NCBI RefSeq assembly: GCF_005502745.1
Contig: NZ_SCNL01000025.1
Span: 1 to 32,135, forward strand
Length of the DNA: 32,135 nucleotides
Source of the DNA: Sphingomonas sp. 3P27F8
GTDB lineage: Bacteria > Pseudomonadota > Alphaproteobacteria > Sphingomonadales > Sphingomonadaceae
Direction of reading: 5' to 3'
The stretch's first letter is position 1; every line of letters starts with the position of its first letter. Under the pieces are notes generated by a model that was not told the DNA's origin, did no database searches, and saw only the letters and a list, made by a program, of their open reading frames with translations. A program made the translations under genes and the position numbers. Positions 24,344 to 31,804 of this stretch are shown one piece after another.

Positions 24344-24543
24344 CCGATCCTCATGCCGACCATCTGAGCTACTATGAAACGCGGGCGCATCAGGAGCGCG
24401 CAGCAGCCGAGACCGCGGCGACGCCCGAGATCGCCTCGCGCCATCGCTTCCTTGCGGTCGAGTACGAAGCCGAGGTGCGACGAATCCTCAAGGGAAGAGA
24501 GGCGCTTCGACGGCAAGAGGATGCCGGGCGGAGCCCGCTGTGA
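24340..24543 (+). CDS. small helical hypothetical protein
   Basis: The protein is 67 residues from the ATG at 24340 (MTDPHADHLSYYETRAHQER), with GGAG 7 nt upstream. It is rich in Ala, Glu and Arg and is probably one or two alpha helices. It resembles small conserved proteins of unknown function frequent in alphaproteobacteria (pattern YYxxRAxxERxxAExAxxPEIxxRH). The longer frame back to 24157 is not favoured. Its position after the efflux operon may be incidental. Confidence 0.6.
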   Translation: MTDPHADHLSYYETRAHQERAAAETAATPEIASRHRFLAVEYEAEVRRILKGREALRRQEDAGRSPL

Positions 24544-24700
24544 GGAGATCCTGCCTGCAGGCGGTTGGTCGCATTGTTGGCCAGCCTTGGTTGTTCAACG
24601 ACGGACAAGGTGTCGCAGCGGAAATGCGCGCCGTGACGCTGGCCGCTCGCTGCCGATTCAGCGTGCGGAAACGCGGAGAAAGCGTGGAAGGATGTGCGCA

Positions 24701-25039
24701 ATGATCGGACTAATTGCCGCCCTGTCGGCGACCCTTGCGGTAGCGGCGGGCGCATTTGGCGCTCACGGTGCATCCGGTCCGCAGGAGGCCGAATGGCTGC
24801 GAACAGGTGGAATCTATCAGTTGATCCACGCAGTTGCCGCTCTGGCAATCATGGGACGAGCCCCGCGTGCCGCCGCGACCCTGCTCGGAGGCGGGTGCCT
24901 GTTTGCAGCCTCCCTCTATCTCATGGCCATCGGCGGACCCCGCTGGCTCGGCGCGGTGACGCCGGTTGGAGGCACGGTGCTGATCATAGGGTGGCTATGG
25001 GCAGCGTGGGTGCTCGCACGCAATCCCCTGAACAAATGA
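24701..25039 (+). CDS. DUF423 (YgdD-like) small membrane protein
   Basis: The protein is 112 residues starting MIGLIAALSATLAVAAGAFGAHG, the hallmark N-terminus of DUF423, with four hydrophobic segments. Other conserved parts are IYQLIHAVAALAIM, GCLFAASLYLMA and AVTPVGGTVLIIGWLWAAW. GGAAGG lies about 9 nt before the ATG at 24701; an ATG at 24692 is too close to it. The function of the family is not established in this context. The flanking sequence at 24544-24700 holds nothing recognised. Confidence 0.88.
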   Translation: MIGLIAALSATLAVAAGAFGAHGASGPQEAEWLRTGGIYQLIHAVAALAIMGRAPRAAATLLGGGCLFAASLYLMAIGGPRWLGAVTPVGGTVLIIGWLWAAWVLARNPLNK

Positions 25040-25285
25040 GTGCGAATAGCGGGCGCAATCAGCGCTGTGATCTTCTGCCGTGGCGTACATGATCTACCTA
25101 ATGCGGATCGCGTCCCTCCGCTCGGGGAACATCGTCGACGACCTTCGACCGTTTCCACTGATAAACGGCAATGCCTTTGCCAATGCAGCTAGCACGACAG
25201 CGCCTCAAGACGCTGACCAGCACTGTCAATGTCCCCGCGGACATGGCTGCCGAAGTGTAACTGACGATCCCCGTCAAATTCTAAG

Positions 25286-25363
25286 CGGTGAGCGCTTTGG
25301 CAACGCTCACCGGCGCGAAAGATCGCCGACAGGTGTGCCACATGGCACACCCTACGCGGTAGG
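25286..25363. promoter_or_regulatory. cluster of inverted repeats upstream of the flavin monooxygenase
   Basis: Three palindromic units lie 36 to 113 bp before the start codon. CGGTGAGCG (25286-25294) pairs with CGCTCACCG (25304-25312). GGTGTGCCACATGGCACACC (25332-25351) is a perfect 20-bp palindrome. CCTAC-GCG-GTAGG (25351-25363) follows directly. The 20-bp palindrome has the form of a dimeric repressor operator, yet no regulator gene adjoins. The rest of 25040-25285 shows no gene. Confidence 0.65.
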
Positions 25364-25398
25364 CAGCGCGCGCAATCGTCCGCCCACAGGAGTTAGAC

Positions 25399-26907
25399 GT
25401 GGAAGAGCGAGCTGAAATCGACGTCCTGATTTGTGGAGCCCACGCCGCCGGATTGACGCTGGCGATCGATCTAGCGCGGCGCGGGCTGTCGTTCCGCATC
25501 ATCGACCAGTTGGATTGTCCGTTCGGCGGCTCGCGCGGCAAAGGCATTCAGCCGCGCACGCAGGAAGTGTTCGAGGATCTCGGCATCATCGACCGGATCG
25601 TGGCGGCGGGCGGACTCTATCCTCCGATGCGCAACTACCGCGCCGATGGCAGCTACGCGGAAACGACGGTGTTCGAGGCGCGGCCTGCATCGGCCGACAC
25701 GCCCTATCTGCTGGCGCTGATGATCCCGCAATTCCTGACCGAAGGGGTGATGCGCGAGCGGCTTGCCGAGCTGGGCCATGAAGTGACGTTCGGCACCGCG
25801 CTTGCGGGTTTCGAGCAGGACGACGCCAGCGTCATCGCGCGCCTCAAGCGCGGCGATGACGAAGAGCTGATCCACGCGCGCTACCTGATCGGCGCCGATG
25901 GCGGGCGCAGCTTCGTGCGCGGTGCGATCGGCATCGGCTTTCCCGGCAAGACACTGGGGGTGCGCGCGGTCGTCGCCGACGTGCGCTTGAGCGGTCTGAC
26001 ACGCGATGCCTGGCACCAGTTCAACGACGGCGACATGGAACGGCTCGTGGCGATCTGCCCGCTTGCCGGCACCGATCTGTTTCAGGTGCAAGCGCCGATC
26101 CCGTTGGAAGGCGAACCGGATCTCTCGGCCGAAGGGCTAGAACAGATGATCGCCGAGCGGACGGGGCGGCGCGATATCGAGCTGCGCTCGGTATCCTGGG
26201 CATCGGCCTGTGCGATGAACGCGCGTCTCGCCGATCGCTACCGCGCGGGCCGGATCTTCCTCGTCGGCGACGCCGCGCATATCCATCCGCCGACCGGGGG
26301 ACAAGGGCTCAACACCAGCATTCAGGACGCCTATAATCTGGGCTGGAAGCTCGCCGCGGTCCTCGCCGGCGCGCCTGACGCGCTGCTCGATACCTATGAA
26401 GAGGAACGGCGTGCGGTCGCGGCCGACGTGCTGGGCCTGTCGACCCGCCTACTCGAAGGGCACCACCAGCAGGGCGGCGGCCTACGCGGACGCGACACGC
26501 ACCAGCTCGATATCGGCTATGCGGGATCGGCGCTGTCGCACGATGCCGGTGCCCGAACGACAGGGCCGCTGGCGGGCGACCGGATGCCCGACGCGGCGTT
26601 GATCGGGGCGGCGGGACAGCCGCGCCGCCTGTTCGACGTGCTGACCGGGCCGCACTGGACGCTGCTCGTTTCCGAACCCGGCTATAGCCCCGCCGCGCCG
26701 CCGCGCGAAGGCGTGCGCGTGGTGACGATTGGCGACGGCGCGGAATTGCGCGATCCATCGGACCAGCTCGGTCTGGCCAGCGGCGGCGCGGTCCTCGTGC
26801 GGCCTGACGGCTATGTCGGCGCGACCTTCGATGTCGCTTGCCCCGACCGGATCGGGGACTATCTCGCGCGGGTTCTGCCGCCCGCGAACGTCTCGGGAAG
26901 TCATTAG
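25399..26907 (+). CDS. class A FAD-dependent aromatic monooxygenase
   Basis: The product is 502 residues from a GTG start after AGGAG. It matches the PheA/TfdB-MhpA-RdmE-PgaE group of flavoprotein hydroxylases, which use NAD(P)H and O2 to hydroxylate aromatic or polyketide substrates. FAD motifs include the DG motif in LIGADGGRSFVRGAIGI (about 163-179), GDAAHIHPPTGGQGLNTSIQDAYNLGWKLA (about 290) and a C-terminal thioredoxin-like domain (about 400-500). The first FAD fingerprint normally reads GxGPxG. Here it reads GAHAAG (13-18), with His in place of the middle Gly, which is uncommon. The region upstream is strongly palindromic. It has no visible partner enzymes. It could act on a phenol or confer drug inactivation, as Rox does for rifampicin. 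Confidence 0.88.
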   Translation: MEERAEIDVLICGAHAAGLTLAIDLARRGLSFRIIDQLDCPFGGSRGKGIQPRTQEVFEDLGIIDRIVAAGGLYPPMRNYRADGSYAETTVFEARPASADTPYLLALMIPQFLTEGVMRERLAELGHEVTFGTALAGFEQDDASVIARLKRGDDEELIHARYLIGADGGRSFVRGAIGIGFPGKTLGVRAVVADVRLSGLTRDAWHQFNDGDMERLVAICPLAGTDLFQVQAPIPLEGEPDLSAEGLEQMIAERTGRRDIELRSVSWASACAMNARLADRYRAGRIFLVGDAAHIHPPTGGQGLNTSIQDAYNLGWKLAAVLAGAPDALLDTYEEERRAVAADVLGLSTRLLEGHHQQGGGLRGRDTHQLDIGYAGSALSHDAGARTTGPLAGDRMPDAALIGAAGQPRRLFDVLTGPHWTLLVSEPGYSPAAPPREGVRVVTIGDGAELRDPSDQLGLASGGAVLVRPDGYVGATFDVACPDRIGDYLARVLPPANVSGSH

Positions 26908-27008
26908 CTCGCGGATGTGACGGGGCGGATAAACAGGATCGCGCCGCCCTGATCGCCGCATGCGCTGATGATGCCTTCAACCGCCATGTCATCGATATCG
27001 ATTGTCAC
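26904..27008 (-). CDS. possible 34-residue small protein
   Basis: A minus-strand frame starts with GTG at 27008, preceded by a strong GAGGGAG 5 nt upstream, and ends with TAA at 26904, overlapping the monooxygenase stop on the other strand. It encodes VTIDIDDMAVEGIISACGDQ and 14 more residues. It lies 27 bp downstream of parE and might belong to its transcript. No similarity is recognised and the size makes it doubtful. Confidence 0.3.
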   Translation of the reverse strand: MTIDIDDMAVEGIISACGDQGGAILFIRPVTSAS

Positions 27009-27035
27009 CGGCGCGCTCCCTCACATATGGCCGGG

Positions 27036-27332
27036 TCAGGCCAGCCCTAGCGCGCGATCATAATCCTGGCCGGGACCGATGATGCGATGGACGAAGATCC
27101 GATCGGGCTGCACCGAATAGAGGATGCCATAGCCTTTATAGGACCGGCGGCGGATGCCGTGATGCTCGTAACGCGGCACCAGCGGGAAGGCCCGTGGCAT
27201 CCCGCCGATACGGGCGGCCGCTTCGCGCACCTCCGCGATGAAGGTCACGGATCGCGCGGGATTATCCTCGGCGATCCGCGTCCTGATCCCCTCCAGGTCG
27301 CGAACGGCTCGCGACGACAGCCGCACCAGCAT
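27036..27332 (-). CDS. parE: ParE/RelE-family toxin
   Basis: The product is 98 residues, typical for ParE toxins (gyrase poisons). Landmarks are RLSSRAVRDLEGIRTRIAEDNP at the start, AAARIGGMPRAFPLVPRYEHHGIRRRSYKGYGILYSV and FVHRIIGPGQDYDRAL at the end, matching the fold of RelE/ParE proteins. The start overlaps the antitoxin stop as TGATG (27330-27334), so synthesis is coupled to the antitoxin. Plasmid and ICE stability is the usual role. Confidence 0.9.
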   Translation of the reverse strand: MLVRLSSRAVRDLEGIRTRIAEDNPARSVTFIAEVREAAARIGGMPRAFPLVPRYEHHGIRRRSYKGYGILYSVQPDRIFVHRIIGPGQDYDRALGLA

Positions 27333-27610
27333 CAGTGCTGCTTGCGATCGGCGGTATCGCGGAGGTTGGCAATGATCGCATCGCAGGCTTCATCGAGATC
27401 GTGCCCGCCACCGGCCTCCATCTCCTTCAGGCCCTCTTCGATCGAGGCATCAAGCTCCTTCAGCCAGCGTTCCTCGTCGACGACTTCGCTTTGATCGCGC
27501 CGGATCAGGTCGCGCACATAGTCGCTGACGCTGGCATAGTGGCCGCTGTCGATGCGCGACTGCACATAGTCGCGCATGGGATCGGGAAGAGAGACATTCA
27601 TCGACGCCAT
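27332..27610 (-). CDS. parD: ParD-family antitoxin
   Basis: The product is 92 residues, with an N-terminal ribbon-helix-helix (MNVSLPDPMRDYVQSRIDSGHYASVSDYVRDLIRRDQ) and an acidic C-terminal tail that would wrap the toxin. GAGGTGAT lies 4 nt before the first ATG; a second ATG three codons later is also possible. It binds its own promoter together with ParE, and a matching palindrome is present just upstream. Confidence 0.93.
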   Translation of the reverse strand: MASMNVSLPDPMRDYVQSRIDSGHYASVSDYVRDLIRRDQSEVVDEERWLKELDASIEEGLKEMEAGGGHDLDEACDAIIANLRDTADRKQH

Positions 27611-27631
27611 AAAATCACCTCGCCAAATATA

Positions 27632-27656
27632 ATGGCAAAAACTGCCATCGGTTTCA
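27632..27656 (-). promoter_or_regulatory. parDE promoter and operator
   Basis: On the minus strand, TTGAAA (27656-27651) is followed after 17 bp by CATTAT, and a perfect inverted repeat ATGGCA-N5-TGCCAT (27632-27648) lies between the -35 and -10 elements and overlaps the latter. This is the expected layout for ParD autorepression. Confidence 0.65.
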
Positions 27657-27672
27657 AGGCAGGCGCCGCACG

Positions 27673-28365
27673 CTATGCCTCGCCGACCTCATCCGGCCAG
27701 GTGAAAGTGACTTCCAGATCGCGGCCGAAGTGTATCGCCTCCGTCACGCGCTGCGAATTCTGGATGACACGATCCCAGAGCGCGCCGTGCTGGAGGCTGG
27801 GCGTCGGGATCATGAAATAGCCCATCAGCACGACCGACGCGGCATCGATCTGCTGGGTGCCGGTGACGATGAGAAACATCGGCATCGCGAAGCCGAGCGC
27901 CGTTTCAGTGTCGGCGACCTCGATCAGCGTGCCTTGGGGCATGCGTGGCGCGAAGACGACCGCCGGGAGGGGGTGACGCAGGCAAAGCCGGCCAAGACGC
28001 TCCACGGGGCTCTTGTAGGCGCATGTCGGCACGATCGCGAGGGGCGCGCAGTCGATGGCGGCGGCGCTGGGCGAGCGGCCCGTGTCGCGGTCCTCCAGAT
28101 AGATGCTGCCCTGGATGTTTTCCTCGTCGCGCGCATAGGCATGGGCTTCGGCGGCGACCGCGTTCAGCACCGCGCGCGCCTCGGCCTCGGTGAGCGAGGG
28201 GACCGGGAACGCCTGCCACAGATCCTCGGCATAGTCCTGCTCCAGCAGGATCGCGCCCTCGCTCTCCAGCACGAGCCGGTTGGCTTCCGGCACGCCGATT
28301 GTCTCGGCCGTGCGCCAGAACATTTCCGCGGCGAGATTGTGGATCATGGATGGGTCGAAAGTCAT
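27673..28365 (-). CDS. conserved hypothetical protein
   Basis: The product is 230 residues. It begins MTFDPSMIHNLAAEMFWRTA and includes EAHAYARDEENIQGSIYLEDRDTG and FAMPMFLIVTGTQQIDAASVVLMGYFMIPTP. No signal peptide, membrane helix or catalytic motif is clear. It seems to be one of the conserved plasmid/ICE genes of sphingomonads that have no known function (judged from memory). It ends about 60 bp before the parDE promoter and may be independent of it. Confidence 0.7.
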   Translation of the reverse strand: MTFDPSMIHNLAAEMFWRTAETIGVPEANRLVLESEGAILLEQDYAEDLWQAFPVPSLTEAEARAVLNAVAAEAHAYARDEENIQGSIYLEDRDTGRSPSAAAIDCAPLAIVPTCAYKSPVERLGRLCLRHPLPAVVFAPRMPQGTLIEVADTETALGFAMPMFLIVTGTQQIDAASVVLMGYFMIPTPSLQHGALWDRVIQNSQRVTEAIHFGRDLEVTFTWPDEVGEA

Positions 28366-28450
28366 GGGACGGGCTCGCCTGAAGGACGGAAAGGACGCGG
28401 AAAGGATGATGGGGCGCGCGGCTCGCGGGGTGCAACGGGTTTCGGACCGC

Positions 28451-28780
28451 TCACAGCCATTGGCCCTGCAGGACGCCGGCGAACTCGATTCCTAGCGTGA
28501 CGGCGCCGGCGACCAGCGCGGCGATGAGGAACAGCGCGAGCCGTGCGGCGATGCCGTAGCGCGGCCCGCTGTCGCGGGTGACGGCGATGGCGGTGCCGAT
28601 CGCGGCGGCGAGGATCAGCCCCGGCCCCAGCTCGTAGAGGATGAGGCCGGGAAGCCGATTGGGCAGCAGATAGGGAAAATTGCGGATGAGGCGGCCGATC
28701 GGCACCGCGCCGATCACGAGCGCGAGCGCCATGCCCCAGCGGCCGACGCGGATCGCTTGGGGAGAGCCGCGCTCGATCAT
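28451..28780 (-). CDS. small integral membrane protein
   Basis: The product is 109 residues with three hydrophobic stretches (WGMALALVIGAVPIG, LPGLILYELGPGLILAAAIGTAIAV, LALFLIAALVAGAVTLGIEFAG). They are consistent with three membrane helices, and the N-terminus is positive. No family is recognised. It is 85 bp before the start of the previous minus-strand hypothetical gene and probably in the same transcript. Confidence 0.6.
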   Translation of the reverse strand: MIERGSPQAIRVGRWGMALALVIGAVPIGRLIRNFPYLLPNRLPGLILYELGPGLILAAAIGTAIAVTRDSGPRYGIAARLALFLIAALVAGAVTLGIEFAGVLQGQWL

Positions 28781-28887
28781 ATGCGTGCCGGACCCGGCAC
28801 GCCGCGCCCGCCCGCACGGGCGGTCATCTGTGGCCTAGCCTGATCGTCACCCGGATGGGCGGAAACCCGTGCGCGGGGTTCCGTGGA

Positions 28888-28905
28888 GCGCCGCCAGAGC
28901 GGCGC
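28888..28905. repeat. perfect hairpin in a 244-bp gene-free gap
   Basis: GCGCCGC-CAGA-GCGGCGC forms a 7-bp stem with a 4-nt loop. A second pair, GGGCC and GGCCC, lies 25 bp further on (about 28918-28934). No T-run follows on either strand. The gap 28781-29024 has no credible gene, and the hairpins could be a terminator or part of an origin of transfer, though no nic motif was recognised. Confidence 0.4.
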
Positions 28906-29024
28906 GCCGTAGAGCGCGGGCCGAAGGCAGGCCCGGACCCCTTGTGGCCTTTCTGGGTGCCTTCCTGGCGCTTCTGACGCCGTTTCCGGCCCTATCTTGG
29001 CTATCCCGGTTACACCTTGCCCGA

Positions 29025-29624
29025 TCATCGCGCGATGGTGCCTGTGCTGCATCCCTTGGGCACCTGTGCCCTGCGCACCGCCAACTGGCGCATCGCTTCA
29101 TAGTCGACGCCCCATAGTCCCGCCCGCTTCGCCGCTGCCTGCTGCATCAGCGCGACATAGGCTCCCCCTGAGAACACCCGGTAATCGACGGCATAGCCCT
29201 GAGCCACCAGCGTTGCCCCGACACTGGCCCGGTTCGCGGGAAAGCGGCACGCCAGATTGAGACGGCCCGAACTTTTCGCATCGGTGCGGCACTGGTTCTC
29301 CCGGCGCAGCGCATAGTCGAACATCGACACCGAACAGTCCAACCCGCCATCGCGGTTCGTCAGATCGCGCAAGGCCTGGCTCGCCATCGCCTTGAGCTGC
29401 GGCACATCGTCATCGGGCGCATCGATCCCGATAATCCGCACCCTTGCTGTGGGAAAATCGATCGTATCGCCGTCAATGATCGCCGGAGACGATGATGCCA
29501 GCCGGGTCCGCGAGGCTTCGACCAGCGATTCCCTATTTTGCGAAATCGCATAGAGCGCGACGACGACGAAGCTGATCCCCATCGTCCACCGCTGGAACGC
29601 CGTCGCGCCGGGAAACAGCTTCAT
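29025..29624 (-). CDS. membrane-anchored SNase-like (thermonuclease) protein
   Basis: The product is 199 residues from the ATG at 29624. An N-terminal hydrophobic segment (WTMGISFVVVALYAISQ) is a likely membrane anchor. An SNase-like beta-barrel follows: PAIIDGDTIDFPTARVRIIGIDAPDDD. In active SNases the motif reads DAPE; here the Glu position is Asp. The later DxYGR motif appears as SSGRLNLACRF. The C-terminal AAAKRAGLWGVDYEAMR fits the family. It overlaps the preceding primase-like gene as ATGA (29621-29624), so it is coupled to it. Activity may be reduced or altered. A role in processing DNA during transfer is inference. Confidence 0.75.
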   Translation of the reverse strand: MKLFPGATAFQRWTMGISFVVVALYAISQNRESLVEASRTRLASSSPAIIDGDTIDFPTARVRIIGIDAPDDDVPQLKAMASQALRDLTNRDGGLDCSVSMFDYALRRENQCRTDAKSSGRLNLACRFPANRASVGATLVAQGYAVDYRVFSGGAYVALMQQAAAKRAGLWGVDYEAMRQLAVRRAQVPKGCSTGTIAR

Positions 29625-30505
29625 AGCGACCGGATCTCGCGCAACAGGTCGTTCCAGTCGCCGGCATGGGGCGGCGGCTTGACCGCGAGCTGGCGGCCAT
29701 TGGCCGTCAGGTGCGGGGTAGCGCGCGCGATCGCGCGCGCCGCCTCGCGCCCATGCTGGCTGTAGATAACGACGGTATGGACGCTCTCGGGGATCGTGAT
29801 CGCCTGATAGCGCTCGATCCCCAGCACCGGCCAGACGAAGCGGCCCGGGCCGAGCATGTTCATGACGCTGGCGGCGTCCTCGACGCCTTCGGCGAGGCGC
29901 AGGATGCCGTCGAGCGGGATGCCGCCCCAGCGCACCGCGCCCGCGCCGGGATTGCCGAGCATCCGCTTGGGCTCCTCGACCGCCGCCTTGTCGCGGCCAT
30001 CGGGGGTGAGGAAGGTGCGGTGGATGGCGACGACGCCGGCGTCTTCCTCGATCGGCACGATCAGCGCCGGGGCGAACGCCTTGGCGGCGCCGGCGCCGAG
30101 CTGGCAGCGCGGATCGAACCGCGCGTTGATGCCATCGGGGATGATGAGCCGCGTCTCGCGCAGATAGCGGTCGGCGAGCGTGCCGGTGAAGGGTTCGGCG
30201 TGCCGCCACACGGCGAGGGCGAGCTTGTTCAAGTCCCCCTTCCCCTCCTGGCGCTGGCCGGGATCGTGATCGGGGCTTGCGAGGATCTTGCCCGAGCGCA
30301 GCGCCGCCATGATCGCATCGGCGGTGCAGCCCGCGAAGCAATGGAAGAGGACCGCGCGCTCGCCGACGCGGATCGACAGGCTGGCCTTGCCGTCGGCATG
30401 CGCGGGACAGCGGCACATCGCGAAGTCGCCGGTCCATTTGCCGCCGAGCTGACGGACCACGCGGTCCGCGTCCGCCTCGATCGACGCCCTTTCTTGTCGC
30501 GCCAT
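29621..30505 (-). CDS. toprim/primase-like protein with CHC2-type zinc finger
   Basis: The preferred start is the ATG at 30505, 6 nt after a very strong AAAGGAGGT, giving 294 residues (MARQERASIEADADRVVRQL). A zinc-finger-like motif CPAHADGKASLSI...FHCFAGC (about 34-60) resembles the DnaG CHC2 finger. A toprim-like domain follows near the C-terminus: LRLAEGVEDAASVMNMLG supplies the acidic Glu, but the second motif reads VVIYSQHGREAARA where DxD is usual. It likely belongs to the DUF7146/toprim plasmid proteins from memory. It might prime complementary-strand synthesis after transfer, but the missing Asp pair raises doubt about catalysis. Confidence 0.78.
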   Translation of the reverse strand: MARQERASIEADADRVVRQLGGKWTGDFAMCRCPAHADGKASLSIRVGERAVLFHCFAGCTADAIMAALRSGKILASPDHDPGQRQEGKGDLNKLALAVWRHAEPFTGTLADRYLRETRLIIPDGINARFDPRCQLGAGAAKAFAPALIVPIEEDAGVVAIHRTFLTPDGRDKAAVEEPKRMLGNPGAGAVRWGGIPLDGILRLAEGVEDAASVMNMLGPGRFVWPVLGIERYQAITIPESVHTVVIYSQHGREAARAIARATPHLTANGRQLAVKPPPHAGDWNDLLREIRSL

Positions 30506-30597
30506 ATCTGGATACCTCCTTTGAAGGACGCATAGGCTAGTGCGCGGCAAGAAAGAGCACCAGCGAAAAGCTATGAAATCACTTATGCAGGGGCGGC

Positions 30598-30885
30598 ATG
30601 GAATTAGAGCTTATCTTGGAACGCGAACTGACCTCGATGCGGCCCCTGGGGGGCACGATTACCGACGTCCATGTTCACCAGCATGATACGGGCAAGTGGC
30701 TCATCAATGTTCGCGTGAGCTGGCGTGGCACGTCGATGTATCATGTCGGCCTCTACGACAAAAAGCGTATCCGATTGTATAAAAAGGCAGCTTCCGCGAT
30801 CCGCCATATCATATTGGGATATGGCTATGACGGCGTGATCCATGTCCACCCTTATCCCGGTTCGAGGGACGAAGCGGCATTTTAG
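30598..30885 (+). CDS. conserved hypothetical protein
   Basis: The product is 95 residues (MELELILERELTSMRPLGG), with a beta-rich pattern such as TDVHVHQHDTGKWLINVRVSW and a basic KKRIRLYKKAASAIRHIILGYGYDG. No domain is recognised. It is divergent from the primase-like gene with 92 bp between starts. Base composition is lower in GC than the neighbours. An AGGGGCGG site lies just before the ATG. Confidence 0.6.
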   Translation: MELELILERELTSMRPLGGTITDVHVHQHDTGKWLINVRVSWRGTSMYHVGLYDKKRIRLYKKAASAIRHIILGYGYDGVIHVHPYPGSRDEAAF

Positions 30886-30983
30886 TGGGGCAGGACGAAA
30901 CCTCCAATATGAACCTTTGTCGGATTCTGGGTAGGCAAACAACCTGGAGCAATTTAGCCTGATTTCACCAGTGGAGTGAAAAC

Positions 30984-31094
30984 ATGGCAAATCGCTTGTT
31001 TGCATCCCGCGCGGCAACCGTTTCCTTTGCACGCGCGAGCGCCCCGGCACAGCCGGGCCGGCGCGGCGCTGCACGGGCACTGGAAGCGCAATGA
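30984..31094 (+). CDS. possible 36-residue leader peptide coupled to the transglycosylase gene
   Basis: The ATG at 30984 has GGAG about 8 nt upstream. The frame encodes MANRLFASRAATVSFARASA plus 16 residues and stops with a TGA that overlaps the transglycosylase start as ATGA (31091-31094). It is Arg/Ala-rich with no known similarity. A tiny ORF ending in an ATGA overlap is a common way to couple translation. It might also be a remnant of an N-terminal region. Confidence 0.4.
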   Translation: MANRLFASRAATVSFARASAPAQPGRRGAARALEAQ

Positions 31095-31804
31095 CACTCC
31101 CCGCCGCGGTCATCATGGGGCTCGCGGCGCAATGCGCGCCGGATGTCGCGCCCGCCACGATCGCGGCGATCGTCCAGACCGAAAGCCAGGGCTTCGAATG
31201 GGCTATCAACGTCAACGGCCTCGGCCGCAAGATCGTGCCGACGAGCCTTGAAAACGCGATCGAGACCGCGCGCCATTATGTGGGCCAGGGCTATTCGGTC
31301 GATCTGGGCCTCGGCCAGATCAATTCGCGCAACATGAAGCGACTCGGCCTCTCTTGGGAAACTGTGTTCGACCCATGCACGAACATCGCGGCTGCCGGCG
31401 GGGTGCTGTCGGGCAACTATCATAGCGTGCGCGCGGGGCTGCATCCCCAGCGCGCGCTGCGCATCGCGCTCTCCATGTATAACACCGGCTCGCGCTCGCG
31501 CGGCTTTGCCAATGGCTATGTCGGCAAGGTCGTGGGCAATGCCGGCGTCGCCAACGGCATCCGCCCCGTCGCGATCCGCGCCGCGATGCCGCTGGCCCCG
31601 ATCTCCGCGCAAGCCAGCGCCAGCCCCATAATCAGCCCAAATGCAGACGAAGGTTCGAGCGCGTCCGCGCAGCTCGCCGCGCTCGTCGAGGAAAACACGT
31701 CCGCGAACGCGCAGCCCGCGCCTTCACCACCGCCGCCCGCGTGGGACGTGTTCGCGCGGGCGCAATACGAGCGCGTGCGGCTCGCAGAAGGAGAACAGCG
31801 ATGA
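31091..31804 (+). CDS. virB1: VirB1-like lytic transglycosylase
   Basis: The product is 237 residues. The transglycosylase SLT domain fills about 10-150: catalytic E31 in IVQTESQGFEWAINVNG, then VDLGLGQINSRNMKRLGLSWETVFDPCTNIAAAGGVL, and LSMYNTGSRSRGFANGYVGKVV. The C-terminal 80 residues are a low-complexity Ala/Pro/Ser region (ASPIISPN, ANAQPAPSPPPPAWD). These enzymes open peptidoglycan so that a type IV secretion system can be built. A classical signal peptide is not obvious. It overlaps both the 36-residue ORF upstream and the pilin gene downstream as ATGA, forming a coupled operon. Confidence 0.88.
   Translation: MTLPAAVIMGLAAQCAPDVAPATIAAIVQTESQGFEWAINVNGLGRKIVPTSLENAIETARHYVGQGYSVDLGLGQINSRNMKRLGLSWETVFDPCTNIAAAGGVLSGNYHSVRAGLHPQRALRIALSMYNTGSRSRGFANGYVGKVVGNAGVANGIRPVAIRAAMPLAPISAQASASPIISPNADEGSSASAQLAALVEENTSANAQPAPSPPPPAWDVFARAQYERVRLAEGEQR

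Noticed and set aside
28781..29024. Origin of transfer suggested by hairpins near transfer genes
   Set aside because: No relaxase gene and no recognisable nic sequence were found in the window, so the hairpins are reported only as repeats.
29666..30535. 289-codon plus-strand frame opposite the toprim-like gene
   Set aside because: Antisense shadow with no domain. The minus-strand gene has a strong ribosome site and a zinc-finger motif.
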